The notes under the pieces were generated by a model that had not been told where the DNA came from, did no database searches, and worked only from the letters and a program-made list of their open reading frames with translations. Both the position numbers and the translations under genes were made by a program. Shown here one piece after another: positions 34,062 to 43,016 of a DNA stretch of 64,000 bases. Every line of letters starts with the position of its first letter. Position 1 is the first letter of the stretch. The DNA is from Aequorivita iocasae (GTDB lineage: Bacteria > Bacteroidota > Bacteroidia > Flavobacteriales > Flavobacteriaceae): positions 2,754,001 to 2,818,000 of the forward strand of contig NZ_CP068439.1 of NCBI RefSeq assembly GCF_016757735.1. The letters are read 5' to 3'.

Positions 34062-34912
34062 AAAAATTTTTAATTGGCGGTGTGCCGGAACATTTCAACT
34101 TGCCGTGGTACATAGCCCTGCGCGATAAAAAATTTCAAAAAGAAGGAATTAATCTTCGCTGGAAGGATTATCCTGGAGGCACTGGGCAAATGGTCCGCGC
34201 TTTGAGAGAAAAGGAAATAGACATGGCCGTTATACTTACGGAAGGAATGGTGCGTGATATTATAAACGGAAACGATTCCAAAATTGTTCAGGTTTTTGTG
34301 AAATCGCCTTTGCTTTGGGGCATTCACGTTGCTGCAGCTTCCGATTATGAGGAGGTAGGCGATTTGAAAGGAACAAAAGCTGCAATAAGCCGATTTGGTT
34401 CAGGCTCACATTTAATGGCTTTTGTAAATGCTGAAAATCACGATTGGGATTTAAAAAATGATTTGAAATTTAAGGTAATACAAGATTTGGACGGTGCGTT
34501 GGAAGGATTGCCAAATGGAAATGGCGACTACTTTATGTGGGAAAAATTTATGACCAAACCTTACGTTGACAATGGTACCTTCCGTTTGGTGGGAGAATCT
34601 CCAACTCCCTGGCCCAGTTTTGTTATTGCTGTACGCAATGACGTTTTGGAAAACGAATCGGAAGCTATAAAATCTATTTTAAAGGCAATTAATGGTGTAA
34701 CGGAAAATTTCAAGAATCTGGAAGGTATTGATGAAATGATTGCGAAACGCTACGGTCAAAAAATAGAAGATGTACGCGAATGGCTATCTCTTACCGAATG
34801 GAGCGATAGACAATTAACTTCTAAAGAACTGAAAAATATTCAGCAAAAACTTGTTGAACTGGATTTAATTGAAAATAAAATTCAGGAAACCAGCATCTTA
34901 CATAATTTCTAA
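34058..34912 (+). CDS. Periplasmic-binding-fold protein without signal peptide (NMT1/ThiY-like)
   Basis: A 284-aa two-lobed binding-protein fold (KKFLIGGVPEHFNLPWYIAL, FQKEGINLRWKDYPGGTGQM, DMAVILTEGM, AAISRFGSGSHLMAF, WPSFVIAVRNDVLENE). These are the marks of NMT1/THI5-like or SsuA-type proteins. It has no signal peptide or lipobox, since the fold starts at residue 3, and no ABC permease or ATPase gene lies near it. So it is probably cytoplasmic and could be an enzyme or regulator rather than a transporter component. The four-base overlap with the nucleoside phosphorylase gene points to a link with nucleoside or vitamin metabolism. Confidence 0.82.
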   Translation: MKKFLIGGVPEHFNLPWYIALRDKKFQKEGINLRWKDYPGGTGQMVRALREKEIDMAVILTEGMVRDIINGNDSKIVQVFVKSPLLWGIHVAAASDYEEVGDLKGTKAAISRFGSGSHLMAFVNAENHDWDLKNDLKFKVIQDLDGALEGLPNGNGDYFMWEKFMTKPYVDNGTFRLVGESPTPWPSFVIAVRNDVLENESEAIKSILKAINGVTENFKNLEGIDEMIAKRYGQKIEDVREWLSLTEWSDRQLTSKELKNIQQKLVELDLIENKIQETSILHNF

Positions 34913-34978
34913 AAAAATCTTAATATTTACGCAACCCCGAGGCGCAACTTGCATCTTGTTATTATAAAACCAAGTATT

Positions 34979-35086
34979 ATGACTACTTTTTTAATCGTTT
35001 TGGGGGCGTTGTTAGTCACAAATTTTTTGCTATTGCAGTTTAGTTGCAACGACGCTACAGAACCCGAAGTACCAGAAGAAGAATAG
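34979..35086 (+). CDS. Small membrane protein (35 aa)
   Basis: ATG at 34979 to TAG at 35084 encodes MTTFLIVLGALLVTNFLLLQ and a short acidic tail with FSCNDATEPEVPEEE. One hydrophobic helix is followed by an acidic end, with a Cys at the junction that could be a lipobox (QFSC). I do not know its role; it lies 66 bp after the binding-fold gene and may be on the same transcript. The clean frame and typical exported-peptide shape support it. Confidence 0.5.
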   Translation: MTTFLIVLGALLVTNFLLLQFSCNDATEPEVPEEE

Positions 35087-35128
35087 AAAATTTCTCCCCG
35101 TTCTATTCTTTATTATTTCAACGGTAAT

Positions 35129-35794
35129 TTACCAATTAATTGGTTCTTTACCATTTTTCTTTAAATACTCATTTGTTTTACTGAAGTGTTTGTTTCCAAA
35201 CCAATAACCTCTATTTGCAGCCAATGGCGAAGGATGCCCGCTGGTTAGCACCAAATGTTTTGAGGTATCTACTTTAGCCCCTTTCTTTTTTGCGGGTCCG
35301 CCCCAAAGCATAAAAACCAAATCTTCCCTCTCCTTTGATAGTTTTTCTATTACAGTATCAGTAAACTGTTCCCACCCTTTATTTTGATGACTTCCCGCTT
35401 GATGTGCCCGAACTGTTAATGTTGCGTTCAAAAGTAAAACCCCTTGGTTGGCCCAACGTTCCAGATTTCCATTGTTTGGAATTGTCGAACCGATATCAGT
35501 CCGTATTTCTTCAAAAATATTTTTCAGCGAAGGGGGAACCGCCACACTTTCACCCACCGAAAAGCACAAGCCATGTGCCTGTCCCGGTCCGTGATAAGGG
35601 TCCTGCCCTATTATTACAACTTTTACTTCATCAAATGGAGTATGGTCAAAGGCTGAAAATATCTGCTTTCCCGGCGGAAAACATTTAGTTGTGGTATATT
35701 CCTTTTTTACAAATTCAACCAAATTCTTAAAATAGGGCTTTTCAAACTCTTCCTTTAAAATCGCCTTCCATCCGGGCTCAATTGTTACCTGCAT
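35129..35794 (-). CDS. ung: Uracil-DNA glycosylase, family 1
   Basis: A 221-aa DNA repair enzyme that removes uracil from DNA. The water-activating motif VVIIGQDPYHGPGQAHGLCF (residues 59-78; Asp65) and the HPSPLAANRGY loop (about 187-198) are exact family matches, as is LLNATLTVRAHQAGSHQNKG in between. The length is normal. It is divergent from mutS2, whose start lies only a few bases upstream, so the two repair genes share one promoter region. Confidence 0.97.
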   Translation of the reverse strand: MQVTIEPGWKAILKEEFEKPYFKNLVEFVKKEYTTTKCFPPGKQIFSAFDHTPFDEVKVVIIGQDPYHGPGQAHGLCFSVGESVAVPPSLKNIFEEIRTDIGSTIPNNGNLERWANQGVLLLNATLTVRAHQAGSHQNKGWEQFTDTVIEKLSKEREDLVFMLWGGPAKKKGAKVDTSKHLVLTSGHPSPLAANRGYWFGNKHFSKTNEYLKKNGKEPINW

Positions 35795-35800
35795 TATTGT

Positions 35801-35808
35801 TACTTTTG
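35801..35808 (+). promoter_or_regulatory. -7 promoter box of mutS2
   Basis: TACTTTTG is a full match to TAnnTTTG. Transcription would then start near 35813-35815, which excludes the ATG at 35810 as a normal start and favours the ATG at 35834 for mutS2. Confidence 0.5.
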
Positions 35809-35833
35809 TATGATTGCTGAAAAAGTAAAATTA

Positions 35834-38008
35834 ATGGAAATAAAACGGAAAGCCCGTATTGACAGTAAAACTTTAGAAGACCTGGAATTTCCTTCCGTGT
35901 TGCGGCAAGTTGCAGAATTTTGTGTAACCGAGCCTGGAAAGGAAGCAGTATTATCAATTACACCTTTTCAGGAGTTTGATGAAATTGAACCAGAATTACA
36001 ACGCGTAAAAGAGTTTACAGCCTCGTTTGATGGTGACAACAGAATACCAAATCACGGTTTTGACCCTATTTTTCGTGAGCTTCGTTTGCTTGAAATTGAA
36101 AACAGCAGTTTGGAAATTTCGGGTTTCCGAAAAATTCTATCCATTTCTGAAACTACGCGTATTCTTCTAAAATTCTTTAAAAAATTTGAAGAGTTTTATA
36201 TTCATTTAAATTCCTTTTCGGAAGAGGTAAATTACACTTCAATCATTTCCGAAGAAATAAACAAGCGAATAGACAAATACGGCGAAATAAAAGATGAAGC
36301 CTCCGCAGAACTGGGAGCTATCCGTCGGCGTTTGAATGTGGTAAAGGGTAAAATCAATTCCTCATTCACAAAGGCACTATCACAGTACGCACAGAGTGAT
36401 TATTTAGATGAAATCCGCGAGTCTGTGGTTGAAAACCGTCGGGTACTTGCCGTAAAAGCAATGCACCGCAAAAAAGTGAAAGGCGCTGTTTTGGGCAGTT
36501 CAAAAACTGGAAGCATCGTTTATATTGAACCGCAGGAAACGCTTGAATACGCTAACGAGCTCAGTAATCTTTTATACGAGGAAGACGAGGAAATAAAGCG
36601 CATTTTAAAGGCGATGACCGAATTTGTACGTCCGCACGCCGCACTTTTGGCGAACTATCAAGAATATTTGATAACGATGGACGTGCTGTATGCCAAGGCG
36701 AAATATGGATTAAAAATAAATGGTGTATTGCCGATTATCGTTTCAGAAAAAAAGATTTCCTTAGTAAAGGCATATCACCCGCTGTTGTTGGTTTCAAATA
36801 ACAAACGGAAGGAAAAAACATTTCCGCAGAGCATTGAACTGGTTCCGGACAAACGGATAATCGTAATTTCCGGCCCAAATGCTGGAGGTAAAAGTATTAC
36901 GCTAAAAACCGTCGGACTCTTGCAAGTTATGCTACAAAGTGGTTTGTTGATTTCTGCGGAACCTCAGAGCGAAATGTGCTTTTTTAAACGAATTTTGACT
37001 GATATTGGTGACAACCAATCCATTGAAAATCACCTCAGTACCTATAGTTATCGTTTAAAAAAAATGAATCAATTCTTAAAAAAGTGCAATAACAAAACAC
37101 TTTTTTTGATTGATGAATTCGGAACGGGAAGCGATCCCGAACTCGGGGGCGCTTTGGCGGAAACTTTTTTGGAAGTTTTTTATGAGCGGGAAGCCTTTGG
37201 AATAATCACCACTCATTATACCAATTTGAAATTATTGGCAAACGAACTTCCGCACGCAATAAATGCGAATATGCAGTTTGACAATAAATCATTGGAACCT
37301 TTGTACCAGCTGCATTTGGGAGAGGCTGGAAGTAGTTATACGTTTGAAGTTGCGCAGAAAAATGGTATTCCGTACAGCTTAATAAATAAAGCAAAGAAAA
37401 AGATTGAACGCGGCAAAGTACGTTTTGACAAAACTATTGCCAACCTTCAAAAAGAGCGGTCAAATCTCCGAAAAACTTCAGAATCTTTAAAAAGCGAAGA
37501 GCAAAAGGCGCGTTTGGAAAGTAAGCAGTTGGAGGAAGTAAATGCGCGCGTACAAGAAAAGTTGGAAAGTTACCAAGAACTATTTGATGCCAATCAGAAA
37601 TTAATAAGTTTGGGGAAAAAGGTTGATGTACTTTCTGAAAAATACTTCAACAACAAACAAAAAAAACAATTGATTGATGAGTTGATGAAGCTTGTGATGA
37701 TTGAGAACAGCAAGCGTAAAAAGCTTGCTCCCAAAGTAAAAAAGGCTGTAAAAGCTAAAGAGCGGGAGGTTATTAAAGAAGTTGAAAAGAAAGTTGAAGT
37801 TATTCGCGAGCGCAAAAAAGAAGAAAAAGAAAAGGCCAAAAAAATGCCGCCACCAAAACCGAAAGTTGCTTTAAAAATTGGCGACAGAGTGCGAATGATT
37901 GACGGCCGCGCCATTGGAACAATTGATACCATTGAAAAAAACAAGGCAATCGTTAATTATGGAATGTTCACGACCAACGTAAGTTTGGAAGAACTTGAAA
38001 AAGTATGA
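35834..38008 (+). CDS. mutS2: MutS2-type ATPase lacking the Smr domain
   Basis: A MutS2-family protein, 724 aa from the chosen ATG (an in-frame ATG at 35810 adds 8 residues but lies before the likely transcription start). The core domains are present: N-terminal helical part with LEFPSVLRQVAEF, the Walker A loop SGPNAGGKSITLKT (about residue 347), Walker B LFLIDEFGTGSDP and the signature TTHYTNLKLLA. A long charged coiled coil (about 525-660) follows, then a short KOW/SH3-like end (KIGDRVRMIDGRAIGTIDTI). No Smr nuclease domain follows, so nuclease activity is not expected. MutS2 acts on recombination intermediates or collided ribosomes in other bacteria. Confidence 0.93.
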   Translation: MEIKRKARIDSKTLEDLEFPSVLRQVAEFCVTEPGKEAVLSITPFQEFDEIEPELQRVKEFTASFDGDNRIPNHGFDPIFRELRLLEIENSSLEISGFRKILSISETTRILLKFFKKFEEFYIHLNSFSEEVNYTSIISEEINKRIDKYGEIKDEASAELGAIRRRLNVVKGKINSSFTKALSQYAQSDYLDEIRESVVENRRVLAVKAMHRKKVKGAVLGSSKTGSIVYIEPQETLEYANELSNLLYEEDEEIKRILKAMTEFVRPHAALLANYQEYLITMDVLYAKAKYGLKINGVLPIIVSEKKISLVKAYHPLLLVSNNKRKEKTFPQSIELVPDKRIIVISGPNAGGKSITLKTVGLLQVMLQSGLLISAEPQSEMCFFKRILTDIGDNQSIENHLSTYSYRLKKMNQFLKKCNNKTLFLIDEFGTGSDPELGGALAETFLEVFYEREAFGIITTHYTNLKLLANELPHAINANMQFDNKSLEPLYQLHLGEAGSSYTFEVAQKNGIPYSLINKAKKKIERGKVRFDKTIANLQKERSNLRKTSESLKSEEQKARLESKQLEEVNARVQEKLESYQELFDANQKLISLGKKVDVLSEKYFNNKQKKQLIDELMKLVMIENSKRKKLAPKVKKAVKAKEREVIKEVEKKVEVIRERKKEEKEKAKKMPPPKPKVALKIGDRVRMIDGRAIGTIDTIEKNKAIVNYGMFTTNVSLEELEKV

Positions 38009-38018
38009 AAAAAGTTTA

Positions 38019-38075
38019 CAGTTTTCAGTCGCAGTTTTCAGTAAAACTGTGTACTGTGACTGAGACTGAATACTA
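38019..38075. repeat. CAGTTTTCAGT direct repeats and dyad
   Basis: CAGTTTTCAGT occurs at 38019-38029 and again at 38032-38042; the second copy forms a hairpin with AAAACTG at 38043-38049. Near-inverse words (GTGACTGAGACTGAATACT) follow. Such CAGTTTTCAGTC words are a common intergenic filler in Flavobacteria. It fills the gap between mutS2 and the DCC gene. Confidence 0.55.
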
Positions 38076-38078
38076 AAT

Positions 38079-38483
38079 ATGAAAAATAAAGACCAAAAAA
38101 TAATCCTCTTTGACGGCGTTTGCAATCTTTGCAATGGTGCAGTAACTTATATAATTAAACGGGATAATAAAAATGTTTTCAAATTTGCGGCGCTTCAAAG
38201 TGAAATTGGTCAACAACTGATTTCAAAATTCAACATAGACACTTCAAAAGTAGATTCCATCATTCTTATTGATGGCGAAAAACATTACATAAAATCCTCA
38301 GCAGCGCTTCATATTGCCAAACAGCTGTCGGGCGCTTATCCCCTACTTTTCGGATTTATGATTGTGCCAAAATTTATAAGAAATGCAGTGTACGATTATA
38401 TCGCGAGAAACCGCTATAAATGGTTCGGTAAAAAGGAAAGCTGTATGATTCCCACCTCAGAATTGAAGGCTAAATTTTTATAA
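38079..38483 (+). CDS. DCC family thiol-disulfide protein (DUF393)
   Basis: A 134-aa protein of the DCC family. The family motif is complete at the N-terminus (ILFDGVCNLCNGAVTYIIKR; Asp-x-x-Cys-x-x-Cys), as are the conserved FAALQSEIGQQL and ARNRYKWFGKK segments, the latter usually followed by a Cys as here (ESCMIP). A thioredoxin-like fold is expected; the physiological partner is unknown. The gene stands alone behind the repeat region after mutS2. Confidence 0.92.
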   Translation: MKNKDQKIILFDGVCNLCNGAVTYIIKRDNKNVFKFAALQSEIGQQLISKFNIDTSKVDSIILIDGEKHYIKSSAALHIAKQLSGAYPLLFGFMIVPKFIRNAVYDYIARNRYKWFGKKESCMIPTSELKAKFL

Positions 38484-38508
38484 GTAATAAAAGCATTATC
38501 AATTTTAA

Positions 38509-39306
38509 CTAGTTTATTATTTGACCCACATTTAATGTTCCAGGCGACTCAGCTGCGGGAGCATTCCAAATAAAATCTCCATATTCATTTCCAGTGCCGG
38601 TGAGTTGAAGAGAATAGCCCGCTGGGGTAGTATTTTTCGATTCTTCTACGCCAATATCGGTAGAAGTTATTCCATTAGCAGCCCCCGTATTTGGGGTCAA
38701 AATACCTTCATAACTAAGGAATTGAATGACTAACCCTGCTTTGACAATAGCAATTCCATCTTCCGGTCCATTTTGAATAGATGAAACTGGAAATGACAGT
38801 GTTCCTATTCCATTAGATTGATTAGGAATAATTCCTGTTAAAGCGAATGATTCATATACCGTGCCAGTAGTACCGTTGTACAATTCAATTGTACAAATAC
38901 TCAAATCATATCCGGCAGGGCCAGCAATCTCGATAAATTCCCCTACATCAGAACCTATATTTTTATAATGAAATTCATTAATCCAGATTTCTGGTGACGG
39001 GATAGTTGAACAATATATATTATTCCACACTCCCCCATCCCAGATTTGAAGACAGCTTTCTCCATTTCCATTATTCATTACGTAGACCAATAATCCTGCT
39101 TCCGATACATTGGGAGTTATTGAATTTCGAGCGGGAATGTTAGGCACCCGGGGTGGCATAAACCCTTTATAGGTTGTACCTCCATCCGAAGTACTACTCA
39201 CTTCAAGCATGGATGAAGGTGCTGGTGTGGTTGTGCCAATGCCAACTTGGCAATAGGAAAATTTTGCAATACTTGCAATAGCGAAGAATAATAGTATTTT
39301 TTTCAT
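38509..39306 (-). CDS. Secreted protein with lamin-tail-like domain
   Basis: A 265-aa exported protein (signal about 1-19, ending KFSYC). The N-terminal segment VGIGTTTPAPSSMLEVSS and the later PPRVPNIPARNSI are the head motif of Flavobacterial surface and tail-fibre-like proteins. The second half (about 105-265: EIWINEFHYKNIGSDVGEFI, EIAGPAGYDL, CTIELYNGTTG, GYSLQLTGTGNEYGDFIWN) matches the bacterial lamin-tail domain, which often lies in extracellular nucleases or adhesins. No enzyme domain is present and no gliding-type C-terminal sorting domain is seen. Adhesion or surface display is the likely role. Confidence 0.8.
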   Translation of the reverse strand: MKKILLFFAIASIAKFSYCQVGIGTTTPAPSSMLEVSSTSDGGTTYKGFMPPRVPNIPARNSITPNVSEAGLLVYVMNNGNGESCLQIWDGGVWNNIYCSTIPSPEIWINEFHYKNIGSDVGEFIEIAGPAGYDLSICTIELYNGTTGTVYESFALTGIIPNQSNGIGTLSFPVSSIQNGPEDGIAIVKAGLVIQFLSYEGILTPNTGAANGITSTDIGVEESKNTTPAGYSLQLTGTGNEYGDFIWNAPAAESPGTLNVGQIIN

Positions 39307-39481
39307 AACTATGGGTTTTAAGCATAGCTAAGAAGGTAATAATTCAGAAATATAGATTGGGTCTATGTTTCTGGGGAGAAATCTAATTTAATAAAAATAT
39401 ATATTTCTTGCAAAATATTTTAAAATGTACATTTTCTTTTATCAAAAGATCATTCTAATCTTAATAGTCGATTTTAAAAAG

Positions 39482-40927
39482 TTACGAATCCACATCAAAC
39501 GTCTCCGAAGGGTTGTCGTGCGGTACATAGTTCAACATATCCTCACCCTTGGCGATAATTGTACAAACCGTTGCATCTCCAGTAACGTTTACTACTGTTC
39601 GGAACATATCCAAAATTCTATCAACAGGGAAGATTATGGCTATCCACGCGGGGTTTAAACCAACCGATTCCAAAACAATTATAAGCATTACCAAGCCCGC
39701 ACTTGGCACCGCAGCTGAGCCTATTGATGCTAATGTAGCTGTCAGTACTATGGTAAGCTGTTGTCCCAGCGTTAAATCAATCATATGTAATTGGGCAAGA
39801 AAAACAACCGCAACTGCCTGATAAAGACAGGTTCCGTCCATATTAACAGTTGCTCCAATAGGTAAAACGAAGCTGGTTATTTTTTTGTCAACTCCTAAGT
39901 TTTCTTCTACACATTCCATGGTAACAGGTAATGTAGCCGCGCTACTAGAGGTTGAAAAAGCCAAAGTCTGTGCAGGAGCCATTGCTTTAAAAAATCCTTT
40001 AAAGGGAATCTTCTTCACAAATAATTTTACCAATAATGGATAAATTAAGAAAATCATAAGCATCAGGCCTACAAAAACGGTAAGCGAGTACCAGCTTAAG
40101 CCCTTAAATATTTCATATACTTTGCCAATATCATCACCCGCCATTTTGCTTACCACGCCTGCCAAGAGTGCAAACACAAAGAAAGGCGCGGCCTGCATTA
40201 CCAAATCAACCATTTTTAAAAAAACTTCCATAGCGCTATCCATAAAGGACGTAACGGGTTGTGACTTTTCATTTGGAATCAATAACAAGCATACCCCGAA
40301 AAATATTCCAAAGAAAATAATCTGCAGCATCAATCCATTATCAGTCAATGAAAAGAAGAAATTTTCAGGAACAATATCTACTAGGGGCTGTAAAGGCGTG
40401 GACTCTTTGGTTTTCTCCGCAGTCTGCATTTTTTCGGTTACCGAAGCATCTTTAAGTTCTCCTTTTGAAAGATCGGTAATTTTCTGTGCGCGCTCAAAGA
40501 AAGCGGGATCCTGCAAATAATTTATTCCATCCTTTATTTCGTGGCCTTCGGAAGCGGCCCAAATCTCATAACTTATTCTATTGTCGATTCGGCTTTGCTC
40601 ATCTATTAATTTTCCTGGCTTAATTACATTTACTAATAAAAGCCCCATACTTACAGCAAAAAGTGTGGTTATCAAATACGCCAACAGCGTCTTCCCTCCC
40701 ATTCTTCCCAAGCTCGAGGGGTCGCCAATATTCGCAACTCCACTAATTATTGATACTAAAACGAGTGGAACGGCAATCAACTTTAAAAGGTTGATGAAAA
40801 TTTTTCCAAACGGCGCTATCCAGTCAATTGTGAATTCACTCCACCCCAACTGGCTGGAAAGCAATGCCCAAATGATACCTAAAACAAGTCCGATGATTAT
40901 TTTCCAGTGTAGCGCGATTTTTTTCAT
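39482..40927 (-). CDS. Dicarboxylate/amino acid:cation symporter (DAACS family)
   Basis: A 481-aa membrane transporter of the GltP/DctA family, carrying glutamate, aspartate or C4-dicarboxylates with H+ or Na+. Family motifs are clear: the serine-rich hairpin AFSTSSSAATLPVTMECVEE, the NMDGTCLYQAVAVVFLAQ segment of TM7 and a final DRILDMFRTVVNVTGDATVC with the substrate-binding Asp/Asn/Arg pattern. About eight TM helices plus two hairpins are seen. A large hydrophilic insert (about residues 105-180) between TM3 and TM4 is typical for Bacteroidota members. It lies 15 bp after aroC on the same strand. Confidence 0.93.
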   Translation of the reverse strand: MKKIALHWKIIIGLVLGIIWALLSSQLGWSEFTIDWIAPFGKIFINLLKLIAVPLVLVSIISGVANIGDPSSLGRMGGKTLLAYLITTLFAVSMGLLLVNVIKPGKLIDEQSRIDNRISYEIWAASEGHEIKDGINYLQDPAFFERAQKITDLSKGELKDASVTEKMQTAEKTKESTPLQPLVDIVPENFFFSLTDNGLMLQIIFFGIFFGVCLLLIPNEKSQPVTSFMDSAMEVFLKMVDLVMQAAPFFVFALLAGVVSKMAGDDIGKVYEIFKGLSWYSLTVFVGLMLMIFLIYPLLVKLFVKKIPFKGFFKAMAPAQTLAFSTSSSAATLPVTMECVEENLGVDKKITSFVLPIGATVNMDGTCLYQAVAVVFLAQLHMIDLTLGQQLTIVLTATLASIGSAAVPSAGLVMLIIVLESVGLNPAWIAIIFPVDRILDMFRTVVNVTGDATVCTIIAKGEDMLNYVPHDNPSETFDVDS

Positions 40928-40942
40928 GAAAATATTATGTCT

Positions 40943-42007
40943 TTAAATTTTTGAAATTTTGTTCAATAAATAGAAATCAGCCAATACCAAAGCTGCCATA
41001 GCCTCCACAATGGGGACGGCCCGTGGCACCACGCAAGGGTCGTGACGGCCTTTTCCTTCAGTTACGGTCTTATCTCCTTTGCTGTCAATGGTCTGCTGTT
41101 TTTGCATAATAGTAGCAACGGGTTTAAAAGCTATCTTAAAATAAATATCTTCCCCATTGCTGATTCCGCCCTGTATTCCACCACTGTTGTTGGTTTTTGT
41201 GCTTCCGCCCCTCTTAAATTCATCATTGTGTTGGCTGCCTTTCATCTTAGTACCAGCAAAACCGCTACCATATTCAAAACCTTTTACGGCGTTTATGGAA
41301 AGCATTGCTTTGCCCAGCGCTGCGTGTAGTTTATCAAAAACTGGCTCGCCCAATCCAAAGGGAACATTCTGGATAACACAGCTTACAGTACCACCAACCG
41401 TATCACCTTCTTTTCGGATTGATTTTATGTAATCCTCCATTTTTGAAGCCATTTCAGCATCGGGACAACGCACAGGGTTTCTTTCTATTTCTGAAAAGTC
41501 AACCTGTGAATAATTTTTTTTGAGTTCCATTTCGCCTACTGAAGAAACATAGGCAGTGATTTTTATATTCTGAAGCAGTTGTTTTGCGATGGCACCAGCT
41601 ACTACCCTGCAAGCCGTTTCTCGTGCCGAGGAACGTCCGCCCCCACGATAGTCACGGATACCATATTTTTTATCGTAAGTATAATCTGCGTGTGAGGGAC
41701 GATAAATATCTTTTATATGGCTGTAATCCTTGCTTTTTTGGTCTGTGTTTTCAATTGTGAAACCAATTGGCGTTCCCGTAGTTTTTCCTTCAAATATTCC
41801 GGAAAGAAACTTTACTTCGTCTTCTTCCTTCCGCTGGGTCACAATTGCAGATTGGCCAGGTTTGCGGCGCTGCATTTCAGCGTTTATTGCTTCAAAATCG
41901 AGAGAAAGACCTGCTGGACAGCCATCTATAATTCCGCCAATAGCGGGACCGTGCGACTCTCCAAAAGTGGTAAGTTTAAAAATTGTTCCGAAGGAATTGC
42001 CTGCCAT
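40943..42007 (-). CDS. aroC: Chorismate synthase
   Basis: A 354-aa enzyme that makes chorismate from EPSP, the last common step to aromatic amino acids. It starts with the exact family N-terminus [20 protein letters not shown]; other signatures are [20 protein letters not shown] and the C-terminal [21 protein letters not shown] chose the ATG at 42007 because the longer frame to 42118 adds unrelated residues before the conserved start. The FMN- and substrate-contact residues are all in place and the length is usual. Confidence 0.97.
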   Translation of the reverse strand: MAGNSFGTIFKLTTFGESHGPAIGGIIDGCPAGLSLDFEAINAEMQRRKPGQSAIVTQRKEEDEVKFLSGIFEGKTTGTPIGFTIENTDQKSKDYSHIKDIYRPSHADYTYDKKYGIRDYRGGGRSSARETACRVVAGAIAKQLLQNIKITAYVSSVGEMELKKNYSQVDFSEIERNPVRCPDAEMASKMEDYIKSIRKEGDTVGGTVSCVIQNVPFGLGEPVFDKLHAALGKAMLSINAVKGFEYGSGFAGTKMKGSQHNDEFKRGGSTKTNNSGGIQGGISNGEDIYFKIAFKPVATIMQKQQTIDSKGDKTVTEGKGRHDPCVVPRAVPIVEAMAALVLADFYLLNKISKI

Positions 42008-42179
42008 TAGTTGCTTTTCAACAAATGTAATTGATAGGGACGAATAATGAAAATAACGTTGTTCATAATCTTTAAGAAACATTCTGAAAAGGAAATAACA
42101 TTTTCGACTTTCAATCATAACTTTTACATAAAGTATTTATTCGATGAATTCTAGAAATTTGTAATGTAAATATGTATGA

Positions 42180-43016
42180 TTGAAAAGAAAAGTTGAAATT
42201 GTTGTAATATCTGATGTCCATCTAGGGACTTACGGCTGCCACGCCAAAGAGCTTCTTCACTATTTAAACTCCGTAAAGCCAAAAAAAATTATTTTGAATG
42301 GAGATATTATTGATATCTGGCAATTCCGAAAAAGATATTTTCCCAAAGCACATCTTTTGATTATTAAAAAGATTTTGTCCTTAGCCGCAAAAGGCACAAA
42401 AGTGTATTATATAACAGGAAACCACGATGAAAAACTACGAAAGTTTAGCAATACCAAAATGGGCAATATTCAAATATGTGATAAATTAATACTCAATCTG
42501 GACGGAAAAAAAGCCTGGTTTTTTCACGGCGATGTTTTTGACGCCTCCGTGCAACACACCAAATGGATTGCTAAGCTTGGTGGTTGGAGTTACGATCTAT
42601 TGATTCTTTTCAACAGGTTTATAAATTATTTATTGGAAAAAGCGGGCCGCGAAAAATATTCGCTTTCTAAGAAAATTAAAAACAGTGTAAAATCTGCCAT
42701 TAAATTCATAGACAATTTTGAAAAAACCGCGACCGATTTGGCGATTGACAATGAGTTTGACTATGTAATCTGTGGCCACATCCATCAGCCAGGCATTAAG
42801 AAGATTGTGACAGATAAAGGAAGCTGCCAGTATTTAAATAGCGGCGATTGGATAGAAAACCTCACAGCTTTGGAGTATAATAATGAAAATTGGGTTTTAT
42901 ATTTCTATAATAACCCAAAACAAGTCTTTATTCCTGAAGAAGTTTTGCTCGAAGAACAAACGGAAGGTTTTGAAAATATGGTTGCAGCCATGAAAGCTTT
43001 TAAAACGATTATTTAA
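42180..43016 (+). CDS. Metallophosphoesterase, UDP-2,3-diacylglucosamine diphosphatase-like
   Basis: A 278-aa calcineurin-like phosphoesterase. All metal motifs are present: SDVHLGTYGCHAKELLHYL, NGDIIDIWQ, GNHDE, FFHGDVFD and CGHIHQP. The layout and C-terminal part resemble LpxH-type lipid A enzymes found in Bacteroidota, though this group may act on other nucleotide-linked lipids. The start at 42180 is a TTG; two ATGs just upstream are in other frames and stop within seven codons. It converges on the FAD/Fe-S oxidase gene with a four-base overlap. Confidence 0.88.
   Translation: MKRKVEIVVISDVHLGTYGCHAKELLHYLNSVKPKKIILNGDIIDIWQFRKRYFPKAHLLIIKKILSLAAKGTKVYYITGNHDEKLRKFSNTKMGNIQICDKLILNLDGKKAWFFHGDVFDASVQHTKWIAKLGGWSYDLLILFNRFINYLLEKAGREKYSLSKKIKNSVKSAIKFIDNFEKTATDLAIDNEFDYVICGHIHQPGIKKIVTDKGSCQYLNSGDWIENLTALEYNNENWVLYFYNNPKQVFIPEEVLLEEQTEGFENMVAAMKAFKTII

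Noticed and set aside
42008-42118. N-terminal extension of chorismate synthase
   Set aside because: The conserved family start [10 protein letters not shown] is at 42007; the extra residues have no family match.
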